Shown here: positions 46,664 through 57,083 of the stretch, piece by piece | Layout: each line of letters begins with the position of its first letter | Position numbering within the stretch: position 1 is the stretch's first letter | Origin: Neobacillus soli NBRC 102451 | GTDB lineage: Bacteria; Bacillota; Bacilli; Bacillales; Cytobacillaceae | Direction: 5' to 3' | Length of the DNA stretch: 64,000 bases | Assembly (NCBI RefSeq): GCF_001591665.1 | Contig: NZ_BCVI01000016.1 | Location: 1-64,000, forward strand | Translations under genes and position numbers: made by a program | The notes under the pieces: model-generated | Database searches by the model: none | Told to the model about the DNA's origin: nothing | What the model saw: only the letters and a program-made list of their open reading frames with translations

Positions 46664-48211
46664 TTAGGCAAAAAACTTTCCAAGCCACGGAATGCGTTTT
46701 ATCTCGTCCTTCTTAATTAGTCCAAATAAAAATAACATCACTAGGTACGAGATCGACATGGCTGTAACAACGGTTAAGACTCTAATTGTTAGCGGTTCTT
46801 TCAGAAGGATGTTTTCAAAAAACCAATAGCCGGCCCATCCCGAGATACCCATGATAAGAAATCCTTTCAAGTAATCGCGAATATAAAAGGAAAAAGCAAT
46901 TTTTTTCAGGACTGTTGCAAAATGAAGAATGGTTACAATTACAAACCCAACGATGATTCCCAGTGCTGCCCCGGTAATTCCGAATGAAGCTTGTGAGGCA
47001 AGTAGAAAGATTAAAGCCGTTTTGACGACCGCGCCAATTAAACTATTAATCATTGCTGCTCTGGCAAGATTTAAGGCCTGTAATACCGCTTGCAATGGAC
47101 CCTGATAATAATAAAACAAAAAACATGGAGCCATCAGGCGAATAAAATAGGATCCCTTTGTGGAGCCATACATAAGCTCCATGAGTGGATCAGCCAAAAC
47201 ATAGAGGATAATAACAGCAAGTCCGCCTGTTAAAAAAGTAAGCCGCAATGCCTGCTGGAGCCGGTATTCGATTAATTTATGATTATTCTTTGAATTGGCC
47301 TCACTGATAGCTGGGACCAGAGAGGTTGCTAAAGAAAATGTAACAAAAGACGGCAGCATTAGCAACGGCATGGCATAGCCTGTCAGCAGCCCATACTGCT
47401 TTGTTGCGCTGCCCGCAACAATCCCTGCAAGAGCGAGGCTGTGTGCAACAACAATGGGTTCAAAAAACCAAGAAACAGAACCAATCATTCTGCTTCCCAT
47501 CGTAGGCAGTGCAATCTCCATTAATTCCTTGAAGGTCCTTTTTCCTTTATGAACGAATTGAAAGAAATCTTTTCTAAGCCTAAAGCGTTTTTTTAATTTA
47601 AAGGTTGTTAATAGATACACGAGTGAGAGTAATTCACCCAAAACCGAGGCGGCCATTGCAGCTGCGGCAGCATATTCAACCCCATAGGGAAGAAATGTTT
47701 TTGTCGCTGTTGCGATTAAAGTTATTCTCACAAACTGTTCTAAAATTTGCGAGATTGCGGATGGGCGCATATTTTGCCGCCCTTGGAAATAGCCCCTTAA
47801 AACGGCGGAAATCGCAATAATCGGAACGGCCGGTGCAATCGCAATTAAAGGAAAAAACGTCCTATGGTCGGTAAAGAGTGTAGTTGACAGGATTGGTGCA
47901 AGGAAGATGAGTGCCGGCGTTATGATAAACGATAAGCCTATCGTTGTTGCTAGGGAAACGACTAGGATTTTTTTTATTTCAGCATAATTGCCCCTAGCTT
48001 CCGCCTCAGCGATATTTTTAGAGATGGCCACCGGAAGTCCAAGCTGAGTAATCGTTACCACCAGAATAAACGTAGGATATGCCATCATATATAAACCGAC
48101 GCCTTCTTCACCTATGCTTCTTGCTAGGACAATTCGATAAATAAAACCAAGGACCCTTGTAATCAACCCGGCAATTAATAAAATAAAAGTCCCCTTTAAA
48201 AACTTCGACAT
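46664..48211 (-). CDS. spoVB: Stage V sporulation protein B, MOP-family flippase
   Basis: 515 aa with about 14 TM segments. It is a multidrug/oligosaccharidyl-lipid/polysaccharide exporter family protein used for lipid II flipping in spore cortex synthesis. The N-terminus FLKGTFILLIAGLITRVLGFIY is typical. The length is close to that of B. subtilis SpoVB (518 aa). The ATG lies at 48211, behind GGTGGG. It is divergent from the comN-like gene. Confidence 0.95.
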   Translation of the reverse strand: MSKFLKGTFILLIAGLITRVLGFIYRIVLARSIGEEGVGLYMMAYPTFILVVTITQLGLPVAISKNIAEAEARGNYAEIKKILVVSLATTIGLSFIITPALIFLAPILSTTLFTDHRTFFPLIAIAPAVPIIAISAVLRGYFQGRQNMRPSAISQILEQFVRITLIATATKTFLPYGVEYAAAAAMAASVLGELLSLVYLLTTFKLKKRFRLRKDFFQFVHKGKRTFKELMEIALPTMGSRMIGSVSWFFEPIVVAHSLALAGIVAGSATKQYGLLTGYAMPLLMLPSFVTFSLATSLVPAISEANSKNNHKLIEYRLQQALRLTFLTGGLAVIILYVLADPLMELMYGSTKGSYFIRLMAPCFLFYYYQGPLQAVLQALNLARAAMINSLIGAVVKTALIFLLASQASFGITGAALGIIVGFVIVTILHFATVLKKIAFSFYIRDYLKGFLIMGISGWAGYWFFENILLKEPLTIRVLTVVTAMSISYLVMLFLFGLIKKDEIKRIPWLGKFFA

Positions 48212-48355
48212 CTAGGTTCCCACCTTCTCAAATCAGGAGAATTCATATACAATTAACTATATGCCTAAAGGTGGACAAAGCATGACAGGTAGTAAAAGCT
48301 TTTTGTAATGGGTCAATTAAATTTTGGGGAAACACTCCCCAGGGGGGCAGTAAGA

Positions 48356-48652
48356 ATGGATAATAACGACTTGAACAATCATTTTCGTACCCAGGTTCAG
48401 CCAGCTTTAGCAAGTAAACTCGCGGAGTTTCGCATGCTGGGAATTGATTCCGTTACGGAAAAGGAGCTTTGGAGATATTTAGTAAAGAAAAAGTGGAAAA
48501 AGGTAGCGAATGAATTGAAACTGTTCGAGATTGTCCAAGAAATTCTTTCTGTCAAGGTAAGCGACTATATTAGCTTTGCAACCATCGATGCCTATAAAAC
48601 AGCTGAGTTTTCACTTGATGATGAAAATGAATGGAAGGAGCTTTTAAAATAA
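48356..48652 (+). CDS. comN: Post-transcriptional regulator ComN (YrzD)
   Basis: 98 aa. The family region contains ELWRYLVKKKWKK and VQEILSVKVSDYISFATIDAYKT. In B. subtilis ComN acts post-transcriptionally on the comE operon and helps place its mRNA; here it may link to the competence/pilus functions. ATG 48356 is behind AGGGGGGC. A 6-bp stem (TGGGGA / TCCCCA at 48325-48330 and 48336-48341) ends right at this site and might influence translation. Confidence 0.85.
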   Translation: MDNNDLNNHFRTQVQPALASKLAEFRMLGIDSVTEKELWRYLVKKKWKKVANELKLFEIVQEILSVKVSDYISFATIDAYKTAEFSLDDENEWKELLK

Positions 48653-48708
48653 ATTATTGTAATTTTCATTTTTTGGGCACTAGCAACTGACAAAATTCCC
48701 TATTTAAA

Positions 48709-48737
48709 TTGACAGCTAATCTAACTTATTTCATAAT
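48709..48737 (+). promoter_or_regulatory. Promoter of secDF
   Basis: TTGACA (48709-48714) and CATAAT (48732-48737) with a 17-bp spacer, 83 bp before the start codon. Confidence 0.7.
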
Positions 48738-48819
48738 GAAAGCATGACTTTTTAATTATTTTTAGAGGACTTATACGTAAAAGTGCTGATGCACATGTAC
48801 TAAGGAGGAACAATACATA

Positions 48820-51081
48820 ATGGTAAAGCGTAGCAGGATTATTGCTTTCTTTCTTGTGGTCCTAATCATAGGCAGCACAATGGGAGCAACAGCAAAGAAC
48901 ATCTTAAACAATATTAAACTGGGACTTGACCTCCAAGGCGGATTTGAAGTTTTGTACGAAGTTAAGCCAGCGGAAAAAGGTCAAAAGATTGACAAAAAGG
49001 TATTGACCAATACGGCTGAAGCACTCGATAAGCGGGTCAATGCCCTTGGGGTAAGTGAACCGAACATTCAAATTGAAGGGAATAACCGGATCCGCGTGCA
49101 GCTTGCCGGGGTTACGGACCAAAACAAGGCCCGTGAAATTTTGTCTACTCAGGCAAATCTTACCTTCCGTGATGCTAATGATAAAATCATGATGGGTGGA
49201 AAAGACCTAAAGCAGGGGGGAGCCAAGCAAACCTTTGATGAAAATGGATCCCCAAGCGTTTCATTAACATTAAACAGCGCTAGTAAATTCCGTAAGGTCT
49301 CAGAAACCATTATGAATTCTAACCCAAATGTCCTTGTCATTTGGCTTGATTTCGAAGAAGGAAAAGACTCTTTCAAAAATGAGGCAGTAAAACCGAATCC
49401 TAAATATTTATCTGCTCCAACGGTAAAACAAATATTTAATCAGGATACGGTTTCCATTGTCGGCAGTTTCACAGCAAAGGAAGCGAGCACTTTGGCTTCG
49501 CTGTTAAATGCCGGGGCTTTACCGGTAAAGCTTAAGGAAGTCTACTCCACTTCTGTAGGGGCGAAATTTGGGGAACAAGCGTTAAATGATACGATTCTAG
49601 CAGGAATCATCGGTGTCGCCATCATTTATCTGTTTATGCTTTTCTACTATCGTTTTCCTGGATTTATCGCTACCGTTACGTTATCGATTTATATTTATCT
49701 AGTTTTATTAATTTTTGATTGGATGAATGGGGTCCTGACCTTGCCGGGGATTGCCGCGATTATCCTCGGGGTCGGTATGGCCGTCGATGCCAACATCATC
49801 ACCTATGAACGGATTAGGGAAGAACTTAAAGTCGGTAAATCGATTAAATCAGCCTTCGCAGCTGGTGAGAAAAATGCGTTTACATCGATTCTTGACTCTA
49901 ACTTAACAACCATGCTAACGGCGGGTGTACTTTTCTTTTATGGAACAAGCTCTGTTAAAGGGTTTGCGACGATGTTAATCGTTAGTATCTTAATGAGCTT
50001 TTTAACGGCCGTTTACGGTTCCCGTTTCTTATTAGGACTTTGGGTCCACAGTGATATCTTTAAAAAGAAACCAAGCTGGTTTGGTGTCAAACAAGCTGAT
50101 ATTAGAAACATCGCTGATAATGTTGATACCTTAGACCTTCCTACTCGTTTCGATAAGCTTGATTTTGTGAAACATAGAAAGAAATTTTTCGCAATTTCTG
50201 GGATCCTAATTGTAGCCGGTTTAGTGATTCTGATTGTCTTACGTTTGAACTTAGCGATTGACTTTTCAAAAGGCACACGGGTAGAAATTTTATCTAAGTC
50301 CCCGTTAACCGCTGAAGAAGTGAAACAGGAATTTAAAAAGTTTGATTTAAATACAGATGATATTGTCATTTCTGGCGACAAAAAGGAAAGGGCAGCCGTA
50401 CGATTTGTTGATGTGCTGAATAAAAATGAAATTGCTAAATTAAAATCAGCGTTTGATAAGAAATTTGGTTCAGAACCAAGCATCAGTACGGTTTCACCGA
50501 CAATCGGGAAAGAGATGGCGAAAAATGCGTTTTACGCGCTTTTGATTGCCTCTATTGGGATTATTATTTATGTAAGTATTCGCTTTGAATTGTCGATGGC
50601 CATTGCTGCGATTGTTTCCTTGCTGCATGATGCGTTCTTTATGGTGGCTTTCTTCAGTATTACAAGACTTGAAGTAGACTTAACCTTTATTGCCGCCGTC
50701 TTGACGATTGTTGGTTATTCGATTAACGATACAATTGTTACCTTTGACCGGATGCGCGAAAATATGCACAAGAAAAAACGGCTTAAAACAGATGCCGATA
50801 TTGCCGAAGTATTGAATGTAAGTATCCGTCAAACATTGACTCGTTCGATTAATACCGTTTTAACCGTATTAATTACAGTTGTTTGTCTGATCATCTTCGG
50901 TGGTGAATCGATTCGCAACTTCTCAATTGCCTTGTTTGTCGGCTTAATGGTTGGGGTCTATTCATCCATCTGTATTGCAGGACCGCTTTGGTATGTAATG
51001 AAGACACGGGAGCTTAAAAAGAAAGGCGTTATTAAAACCGAGAAAGAAAAGAAAAAATATTCGGATCAACCACAGGTATAA
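48820..51081 (+). CDS. secDF: Fused protein-export protein SecDF
   Basis: 753 aa, the fused SecD-SecF arrangement typical of bacilli. SecD motif GLDLQGGFEVLYEV lies near residue 32, with a periplasmic-type P1 domain after it; SecF begins near 440 with its own domain (FSKGTRVEIL). About 12 TM segments are seen. It uses the proton-motive force to complete protein export with SecYEG and YajC. A strong terminator follows. Confidence 0.97.
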   Translation: MVKRSRIIAFFLVVLIIGSTMGATAKNILNNIKLGLDLQGGFEVLYEVKPAEKGQKIDKKVLTNTAEALDKRVNALGVSEPNIQIEGNNRIRVQLAGVTDQNKAREILSTQANLTFRDANDKIMMGGKDLKQGGAKQTFDENGSPSVSLTLNSASKFRKVSETIMNSNPNVLVIWLDFEEGKDSFKNEAVKPNPKYLSAPTVKQIFNQDTVSIVGSFTAKEASTLASLLNAGALPVKLKEVYSTSVGAKFGEQALNDTILAGIIGVAIIYLFMLFYYRFPGFIATVTLSIYIYLVLLIFDWMNGVLTLPGIAAIILGVGMAVDANIITYERIREELKVGKSIKSAFAAGEKNAFTSILDSNLTTMLTAGVLFFYGTSSVKGFATMLIVSILMSFLTAVYGSRFLLGLWVHSDIFKKKPSWFGVKQADIRNIADNVDTLDLPTRFDKLDFVKHRKKFFAISGILIVAGLVILIVLRLNLAIDFSKGTRVEILSKSPLTAEEVKQEFKKFDLNTDDIVISGDKKERAAVRFVDVLNKNEIAKLKSAFDKKFGSEPSISTVSPTIGKEMAKNAFYALLIASIGIIIYVSIRFELSMAIAAIVSLLHDAFFMVAFFSITRLEVDLTFIAAVLTIVGYSINDTIVTFDRMRENMHKKKRLKTDADIAEVLNVSIRQTLTRSINTVLTVLITVVCLIIFGGESIRNFSIALFVGLMVGVYSSICIAGPLWYVMKTRELKKKGVIKTEKEKKKYSDQPQV

Positions 51082-51088
51082 TTTTTCC

Positions 51089-51115
51089 AAAAACCGCAGA
51101 TCTTCTGCGGTTTTT
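51089..51115 (+). terminator. Terminator after secDF
   Basis: A 12-bp stem (AAAAACCGCAGA / TCTGCGGTTTTT) with a 3-nt loop. Confidence 0.92.
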
Positions 51116-51184
51116 CTTTAGCTAATAAGAAAGTGCATTACGTCTCTGCCTCTGCCTACGTCAATTGCCGAGTTATCTTTATGA

Positions 51185-51213
51185 TTGAAAGCTGTCTTCT
51201 ACTCCTGTATAAT
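51185..51213 (+). promoter_or_regulatory. Promoter of recJ
   Basis: TTGAAA (51185-51190) and TATAAT (51208-51213) with a 17-bp spacer, 28 bp before the recJ start. Confidence 0.75.
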
Positions 51214-51240
51214 AATAAGGTCTGAGGGGTGAATGTACGC

Positions 51241-53604
51241 ATGTTGAAGTCGAAAACAAGATGGATTGTTCGTAAATCTGATGAACAACTTGTCAAAATG
51301 CTCGAAAGTGAATTGAAAATTACACCTTTTGTCGCAGCATTGCTTGTCAACCGCGGCATAGATACCGTCCGTTCTGCACGGTCTTTTTTATTTGGGAAGG
51401 AAGAGTTTCACGACCCATTTCTTTTTAAAGGGATGGATTTAGCGGTTAAGAGAATTCATCAAGCCATCGAAAGGAAAGAACCCATTCTTATTTTCGGAGA
51501 TTATGATGCAGATGGGGTAAGCAGTACTTCCGTTTTAATGATTACCCTTCGTGAATTAGGGGCTAACGTACAATTTTATATCCCTAATCGCTTTACAGAA
51601 GGTTATGGTCCGAATGAGACCGCGTTCCGCCATGCCGCGGAAAATGGAATCAAATTGATCATTACCGTCGATACAGGAATTTCAGCTATACATGAAGCAT
51701 CGATAGCCAAGGAGCTTGGCGTTGATTTAATTATTACTGATCACCATGAACCAGGACCGGTTTTACCAGAAGCACTTGCGATTATTCACCCAAAGCTGCC
51801 CGATAGCATTTATCCGTTTCGGGAGTTGGCAGGGGTAGGGGTCGCCTTTAAATTAGCCCATGCCTTGTATGGTGAAGTGCCAGAGCACTTGTTAGAAATT
51901 GCAGTGATTGGGACGATTGCCGATTTAGTATCATTGAAAGGCGAAAATCGTTTAATTGCGAAAAAGGGCCTGGAAATGATGAAAGTAACGAAAAATATTG
52001 GCCTTAAAGCTATCCTAAAATTGGCCGGGGTCGACCCGATGTCTATAAATGAAGAAACAATCGGATTTACACTTGCACCAAGGATTAATGCCGTCGGCCG
52101 ATTAGAGGATGCTGATCTGGCTGTTCAGCTTATTTTGACTGAGGATCCTTTGGAAGCAGAGAGCTTGGCAGCGGAAATGGATGCCCTGAATAAATCAAGG
52201 CAGTCAATTGTCAATGCGATTACGCTTGAGGCAATAGAAGAGGTTGAAAAAAACTTCCCGATTGACTCCAATAAAGTGCTTGTCATCGGCAAAGAAGGCT
52301 GGAATGCCGGTGTCATTGGGATTGTTGCATCGAGGCTTGTTGAAAAATACTACCGTCCAACGATTGTCCTTAACTTTGACCCGGAAAAAGGTGTGGCAAA
52401 GGGCTCTGCCCGGAGCATTGCCGGATTTGACCTTTTTAAAAATTTATCGACTTGCCGTGACATTCTGCCTCACTTTGGCGGACATCCAATGGCGGCCGGG
52501 ATGACCTTGAACTTAGAAAACGTTGCCGAGCTACGATCGAGATTAAATATGCTTGCGAATGAACAGCTTAAGGAAGAGGATTTTATTCCGGTCACCTTTC
52601 TAGATGAGGAAATTCAACTTGAAAACGTAACACTTTCTTCCTTAGATGAAATGAGTTTACTTTCTCCTTTTGGAATTGATAATCCCAAGCCAAAAGTATT
52701 AATAAATATGGTTGATATTGCTACGATTAAAAAAATTGGCAGTGCCCAAAATCATTTAAAGATATTAGTTAATGGAAATGGTGCCAATCTTGATGGAGTA
52801 GGCTTTGGTTTAGGCCCATTGGTGGATCAGATTTCACCCGCATCAAAAATTTCATTAATTGGAGAATTATCTATTAATGAATGGAACAATAAACGGAAAC
52901 CACAAATTTTTATCCATGATATCGCTGTCGACACGTGGCAATTATTTGATTATCGCGGGCAAACACGAATCAACGCGATTGCCAATACTGTACAGGCAGA
53001 AAACAGGAAATTCATTATTTTTAACAAGGATTATCTTGAAAAAATTAACACGAATCAGATCGGTGAGACGATTCTTATTCAAACTGTAGAAGAGGCAAAA
53101 GCCTTCAATAGTGAGAAGGAGAATATTGTCTTAGTTGATTTTCCATCGTCGAAAGAGTTGCTTAAGGTGTTATTTAAAGGGAAGCAGCCAGCGCGGATTT
53201 ATGCTTATTTTTATAAAGAATCCAGTGATTTCTTCAGCACGATTCCGACGCGAGACCACTTTAAATGGTTTTATGCGTTTCTTTTAAAAAAGGGTCCAAT
53301 TGACCTTAAACGTCATGGCGATGAGATTGCCAAACATCGCGGCTGGTCGCCGGAAACAATTAAATTTATGTCAAAGGTGTTTTCTGACCTGGATTTTGTT
53401 ACAATAAACAATGGATTTATTACTTTGAAAACAGGAGCGCAAAAGCGTGACTTAACAGACTCGCGAACCTTTCAAATAAAACAAGCACAATATTCTCTTG
53501 AAAAGGATTTATTGTTTTCGTCCTTTCAGGAATTAAAAGGCTGGTTCGATCAAGTTATTCAAGAGTCGGTTGAAACTGAGGAGGCAATTACAGAATGGAC
53601 TTAA
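51241..53604 (+). CDS. recJ: Single-strand-specific exonuclease RecJ
   Basis: 787 aa DHH-family 5'-3' exonuclease. Motifs: DYDADGVSS (about residue 82), ITDHHEPGP and the DHHA1 [10 protein letters not shown]. The extended C-terminus (from about 560) is the Firmicute RecJ_C part. It acts in recombination and mismatch or base excision repair. ATG 51241 is preferred over GTG 51229 because the GAGGGG site is at the right distance. It overlaps apt by 10 bp. Confidence 0.96.
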   Translation: MLKSKTRWIVRKSDEQLVKMLESELKITPFVAALLVNRGIDTVRSARSFLFGKEEFHDPFLFKGMDLAVKRIHQAIERKEPILIFGDYDADGVSSTSVLMITLRELGANVQFYIPNRFTEGYGPNETAFRHAAENGIKLIITVDTGISAIHEASIAKELGVDLIITDHHEPGPVLPEALAIIHPKLPDSIYPFRELAGVGVAFKLAHALYGEVPEHLLEIAVIGTIADLVSLKGENRLIAKKGLEMMKVTKNIGLKAILKLAGVDPMSINEETIGFTLAPRINAVGRLEDADLAVQLILTEDPLEAESLAAEMDALNKSRQSIVNAITLEAIEEVEKNFPIDSNKVLVIGKEGWNAGVIGIVASRLVEKYYRPTIVLNFDPEKGVAKGSARSIAGFDLFKNLSTCRDILPHFGGHPMAAGMTLNLENVAELRSRLNMLANEQLKEEDFIPVTFLDEEIQLENVTLSSLDEMSLLSPFGIDNPKPKVLINMVDIATIKKIGSAQNHLKILVNGNGANLDGVGFGLGPLVDQISPASKISLIGELSINEWNNKRKPQIFIHDIAVDTWQLFDYRGQTRINAIANTVQAENRKFIIFNKDYLEKINTNQIGETILIQTVEEAKAFNSEKENIVLVDFPSSKELLKVLFKGKQPARIYAYFYKESSDFFSTIPTRDHFKWFYAFLLKKGPIDLKRHGDEIAKHRGWSPETIKFMSKVFSDLDFVTINNGFITLKTGAQKRDLTDSRTFQIKQAQYSLEKDLLFSSFQELKGWFDQVIQESVETEEAITEWT

Positions 53605-54107
53605 AGCAATTTATCACCATTGTACCTGATTACCCTAAACAGGGAATTAAATTTAAAGATATTACCCCATTAATGAATAATGGTGAAGCATATAAATATG
53701 CAACGGACCAAATTGTTTCCTATGCCAAAGAGAAACAAATTGATATCATCGTGGGACCTGAAGCCCGCGGCTTTATTATTGGCTGTCCCGTTGCTTATTC
53801 TTTAGGATTAGGCTTTGCCCCAGTCCGTAAAGAAGGGAAACTTCCGAGAGAAACGATTAAAGTTAGCTATGGACTTGAATATGGACAAGATGTCCTAACC
53901 ATTCATAAAGATGCTATTCAACCAGGCCAACGCGTATTAATTACCGATGACTTGTTAGCTACAGGCGGTACGATTGAAGCAACCATTCAATTAGTTGAGT
54001 CCCTCGGCGGTGTCGTAGCTGGTATCGCTTTCCTTGTGGAGTTAGGCTATTTGGAAGGCAGAAACAAGCTAAATGGTTATGATATTTTAACATTGATGCA
54101 TTACTAA
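53595..54107 (+). CDS. apt: Adenine phosphoribosyltransferase
   Basis: 170 aa. The PRPP-binding motif is [13 protein letters not shown] (about residues 116-128), and [15 protein letters not shown] is the family start. It converts adenine to AMP. It is translationally coupled to recJ by overlap. A hairpin terminator follows, then a repeat relic. Confidence 0.97.
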   Translation: MDLKQFITIVPDYPKQGIKFKDITPLMNNGEAYKYATDQIVSYAKEKQIDIIVGPEARGFIIGCPVAYSLGLGFAPVRKEGKLPRETIKVSYGLEYGQDVLTIHKDAIQPGQRVLITDDLLATGGTIEATIQLVESLGGVVAGIAFLVELGYLEGRNKLNGYDILTLMHY

Positions 54108-54120
54108 ATTGATCATGTTC

Positions 54121-54150
54121 GAGGGCACCTGAAAGGCGGGTGCTCTCTTT
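54121..54150 (+). terminator. Terminator after apt
   Basis: GAGGGCACC and GGGTGCTCTC pair (9-10 bp, one G.T) with an 8-nt loop, followed by TTTG. Confidence 0.75.
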
Positions 54151-54160
54151 GTATAAAAAG

Positions 54161-54215
54161 AAAAGCGGAAGCGCCCGTTTAGCAAAGTCCACTAGTTGCT
54201 GGGAGCTGGACAAGT
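54161..54215 (-). repeat. Relic of the 150-bp repeat
   Basis: AAAAGCGGAAGCGCCC...GGGAGCTGGACAAG corresponds to the two ends of the 25831-25980 element in reverse orientation with most of the middle missing. The rest of the gap to relA shows TATAAT at 54358-54363 but no clear -35. Confidence 0.6.
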
Positions 54216-54391
54216 ATCATAGTAAAAAGATATTTTTCGACACTAATTTCTTAATTTGCAGAAAAAAACTCACATTCTCTTTACATCTTCGCTATTTTTC
54301 TCGATAATAGTAACAATCATTCTAATTTAGGAACGCTTTTTGGGAATGGGACATTTATATAATAAAATGAGATGAAAATAAAGGTGATTTC

Positions 54392-56590
54392 ATGGCGAAT
54401 GATCAAGTGTTAACAGCCGAGCAGGTCATCGACAAGACGCGGAACTACTTAAATGAGGAGCATGTTGAATTAGTTGTAAAAGCATACGAATTCGCAAAGC
54501 ATGCTCACCGTGAACAATATAGAAAATCAGGAGAACCATACATTATTCATCCCATTCAGGTTGCAGGAATATTAGCTGACTTGGAGATGGATCCTGCAAC
54601 GGTCGCTGCTGGTTTTCTCCATGACGTCGTTGAAGATACGAATGTATCCTTACAGGATATAGAGGATACTTTTAACAGTGAAGTGGCGATGCTTGTCGAC
54701 GGCGTAACCAAATTAGGGAAAATTAAATATAAATCGCACGAGGAACAACAGGCGGAAAACCACAGAAAGATGTTCGTGGCAATGGCCCAGGATATCCGGG
54801 TTATTCTGATTAAGCTTGCTGACCGTCTGCATAATATGCGGACACTGAAACATCTTCCTGTCGAAAAACAGCGCCGGATTTCAAATGAAACACTTGAAAT
54901 TTTTGCCCCATTAGCACATCGTCTTGGTATATCTAAGATTAAATGGGAGCTGGAAGATACAGCATTAAGGTATCTAAATCCGCAGCAATATTACCGAATT
55001 GTTAACTTAATGAAAAAGAAGCGTGCGGAACGTGAGCAATACCTTGAGGATGTTATCAAAGAAGTGAAGGACCGAATGGGTGAAGTATCCATTAAAGCAG
55101 AGTTGTCGGGCCGGCCAAAGCATATTTATAGCATTTATCGAAAAATGGCTTTGCAAAATAAGCAGTTCAGTGAAATTTATGATTTACTTGCCGTCCGTAT
55201 TGTTGTCAACAGTATTAAAGATTGCTATGCGGTGCTTGGGATCATTCACACGTGCTGGAAGCCTATGCCAGGCCGCTTCAAGGACTATATTGCGATGCCG
55301 AAGCCGAATATGTATCAATCCCTGCATACAACGGTAATTGGACCGAAGGGCGACCCGCTTGAGGTCCAGATTAGAACCAATGAAATGCACCGGATTGCTG
55401 AATTCGGGGTAGCGGCGCACTGGGCATATAAAGAGGGCAAAGAAGCAATTAGTGAAAGCACCTCCTTCGAACAGAAATTGACATGGTTCAGAGAAATCCT
55501 TGAGTTCCAAAATGATACCGCCAATGCGGAGGAATTTATGGAGTCATTGAAAATTGACCTATTTTCCGATATGGTTTTCATATTTACCCCAAAGGGTGAT
55601 GTCATCGAATTGCCATCCGGCTCTGTTCCGATTGATTTTGCCTATCGAATCCACTCGGAAATAGGTAACAAAACAATCGGGGCCAAAGTGAACGGGAAAA
55701 TGGTCACGCTTGATTACACCCTAAAGACGGGCGATATCATTGAAATTCTTACATCGAAACATTCCTACGGCCCAAGCCAGGATTGGTTGAAGCTTGCCCA
55801 AACCTCACAGGCGAAAAACAAGATTCGGGCCTTCTTTAAGAAGCAGCGCCGCGATGAAAATGTCGATAAAGGCAAAGAGTTGGTTGAAAAAGAAATCAAA
55901 AGCATGGATTTTGATATAAAAGAAATTTTAACAGCCGATAATCTGAAAAAGGTTTGTGAAAAATTTAATTTCTCTAGTGATGAAGATATGTATGCGGCAG
56001 TTGGTTATAATGGTGTGACAGCGCTGCAGGTCGCAAATCGGTTGACCGAGAAATGGCGCAAAAAGCGGGATAGTGAGCAAAGTGCAAGCATTACCAACGC
56101 CATTACCGATTTAAAAACCTTTCCGTCCACGAAAAAGCGCGAATCAGGTGTGCGTGTATCCGGAATCGATAATTTATTAATTCGGTTATCCAGATGCTGT
56201 AATCCGGTTCCAGGTGATGAAATCGTTGGCTTTATTACAAAGGGACGCGGTGTTTCCGTTCATCGTTCCGACTGTACGAACATCGATTCGAACGATGCCC
56301 AAACACGATTAATTCCGGTTGAGTGGGAATCGTCTTTAAATGATCGTAAAGAGTATAATGTCGATATTGAAATTAGCGGGTATGATCGAAGAGGGCTGCT
56401 GAATGAAGTACTTCAAGCCGTAAATGAAACGAAAACAAATATTTCTGCTGTCTCAGGGAAATCCGATCGTAATAAAATGGCAACGATTAGCATGTCAATT
56501 GCGATTCACAATGTGAGTCATTTGCAGAAAGTTGTCGAACGGATTAAACAAATTCCGGATATTTATTCTGTCCGCCGAATAATGAATTAA
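54392..56590 (+). CDS. relA: Bifunctional (p)ppGpp synthetase/hydrolase
   Basis: 732 aa RSH-family long form. The HD hydrolase domain has FLHDVVEDT and [14 protein letters not shown] (about residues 48-150). The synthetase domain has [13 protein letters not shown] (about 240). TGS (about 395-455) and C-terminal ACT (about 655-732) domains follow. It makes and degrades ppGpp during amino-acid starvation. ATG 54392 is behind AAAGGTGATT. It is followed by dtd at 11 bp. Confidence 0.97.
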   Translation: MANDQVLTAEQVIDKTRNYLNEEHVELVVKAYEFAKHAHREQYRKSGEPYIIHPIQVAGILADLEMDPATVAAGFLHDVVEDTNVSLQDIEDTFNSEVAMLVDGVTKLGKIKYKSHEEQQAENHRKMFVAMAQDIRVILIKLADRLHNMRTLKHLPVEKQRRISNETLEIFAPLAHRLGISKIKWELEDTALRYLNPQQYYRIVNLMKKKRAEREQYLEDVIKEVKDRMGEVSIKAELSGRPKHIYSIYRKMALQNKQFSEIYDLLAVRIVVNSIKDCYAVLGIIHTCWKPMPGRFKDYIAMPKPNMYQSLHTTVIGPKGDPLEVQIRTNEMHRIAEFGVAAHWAYKEGKEAISESTSFEQKLTWFREILEFQNDTANAEEFMESLKIDLFSDMVFIFTPKGDVIELPSGSVPIDFAYRIHSEIGNKTIGAKVNGKMVTLDYTLKTGDIIEILTSKHSYGPSQDWLKLAQTSQAKNKIRAFFKKQRRDENVDKGKELVEKEIKSMDFDIKEILTADNLKKVCEKFNFSSDEDMYAAVGYNGVTALQVANRLTEKWRKKRDSEQSASITNAITDLKTFPSTKKRESGVRVSGIDNLLIRLSRCCNPVPGDEIVGFITKGRGVSVHRSDCTNIDSNDAQTRLIPVEWESSLNDRKEYNVDIEISGYDRRGLLNEVLQAVNETKTNISAVSGKSDRNKMATISMSIAIHNVSHLQKVVERIKQIPDIYSVRRIMN

Positions 56591-56601
56591 GGAGTTTCAA
56601 C

Positions 56602-57045
56602 ATGCGTGTAGTTGTTCAACGAAGTAAACAGGCTAGAGTAACCGTCGCCGGGGAAGTAACTGGACAAATATCAAAAGGACTTGTCCTGCTTGTTGGGGTC
56701 ACACATGAGGACAAGGAAGAAGATGCGGCATACTTAGCCGATAAAATCGCTAATTTACGTATCTTTGAGGATGCTGATGAAAAGATGAATTTATCTTTAT
56801 TGGATGTTGGCGGTGAAATTCTTTCCGTTTCTCAATTTACCCTTTATGGGGATTGCCGAAAAGGGAGAAGGCCAAACTTCATGGAAGCGGCCCGCCCCGA
56901 GCAGGCGCTTCAACTTTATGAGGCTTTTAACATGATACTGCGTGAAAAAGGTATCCGGGTTGAAACAGGCAGGTTCGGTGCGATGATGGATGTCGAACTG
57001 ACCAATGACGGGCCAGTGACAATTATTCTAGAGAGCAAGGGATAA
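56602..57045 (+). CDS. dtd: D-aminoacyl-tRNA deacylase
   Basis: 147 aa, usual length. The signatures [19 protein letters not shown] and [11 protein letters not shown] form the active-site cleft. It removes D-amino acids (and glycine) wrongly attached to tRNA. Coupling with relA is standard in bacilli. A long terminator overlaps the stop codon. Confidence 0.97.
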   Translation: MRVVVQRSKQARVTVAGEVTGQISKGLVLLVGVTHEDKEEDAAYLADKIANLRIFEDADEKMNLSLLDVGGEILSVSQFTLYGDCRKGRRPNFMEAARPEQALQLYEAFNMILREKGIRVETGRFGAMMDVELTNDGPVTIILESKG

Positions 57046-57082
57046 AAAGGCTTGGCACACGAATTGCGTGCCAAGCCTTTTT
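57044..57082. terminator. Terminator between dtd and the amidase gene
   Basis: AAAAAGGCTTGGCAC / GTGCCAAGCCTTTTT, 15-bp perfect stem with a 9-nt loop, shared by the convergent genes. Confidence 0.93.
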
Positions 57083-57083
57083 G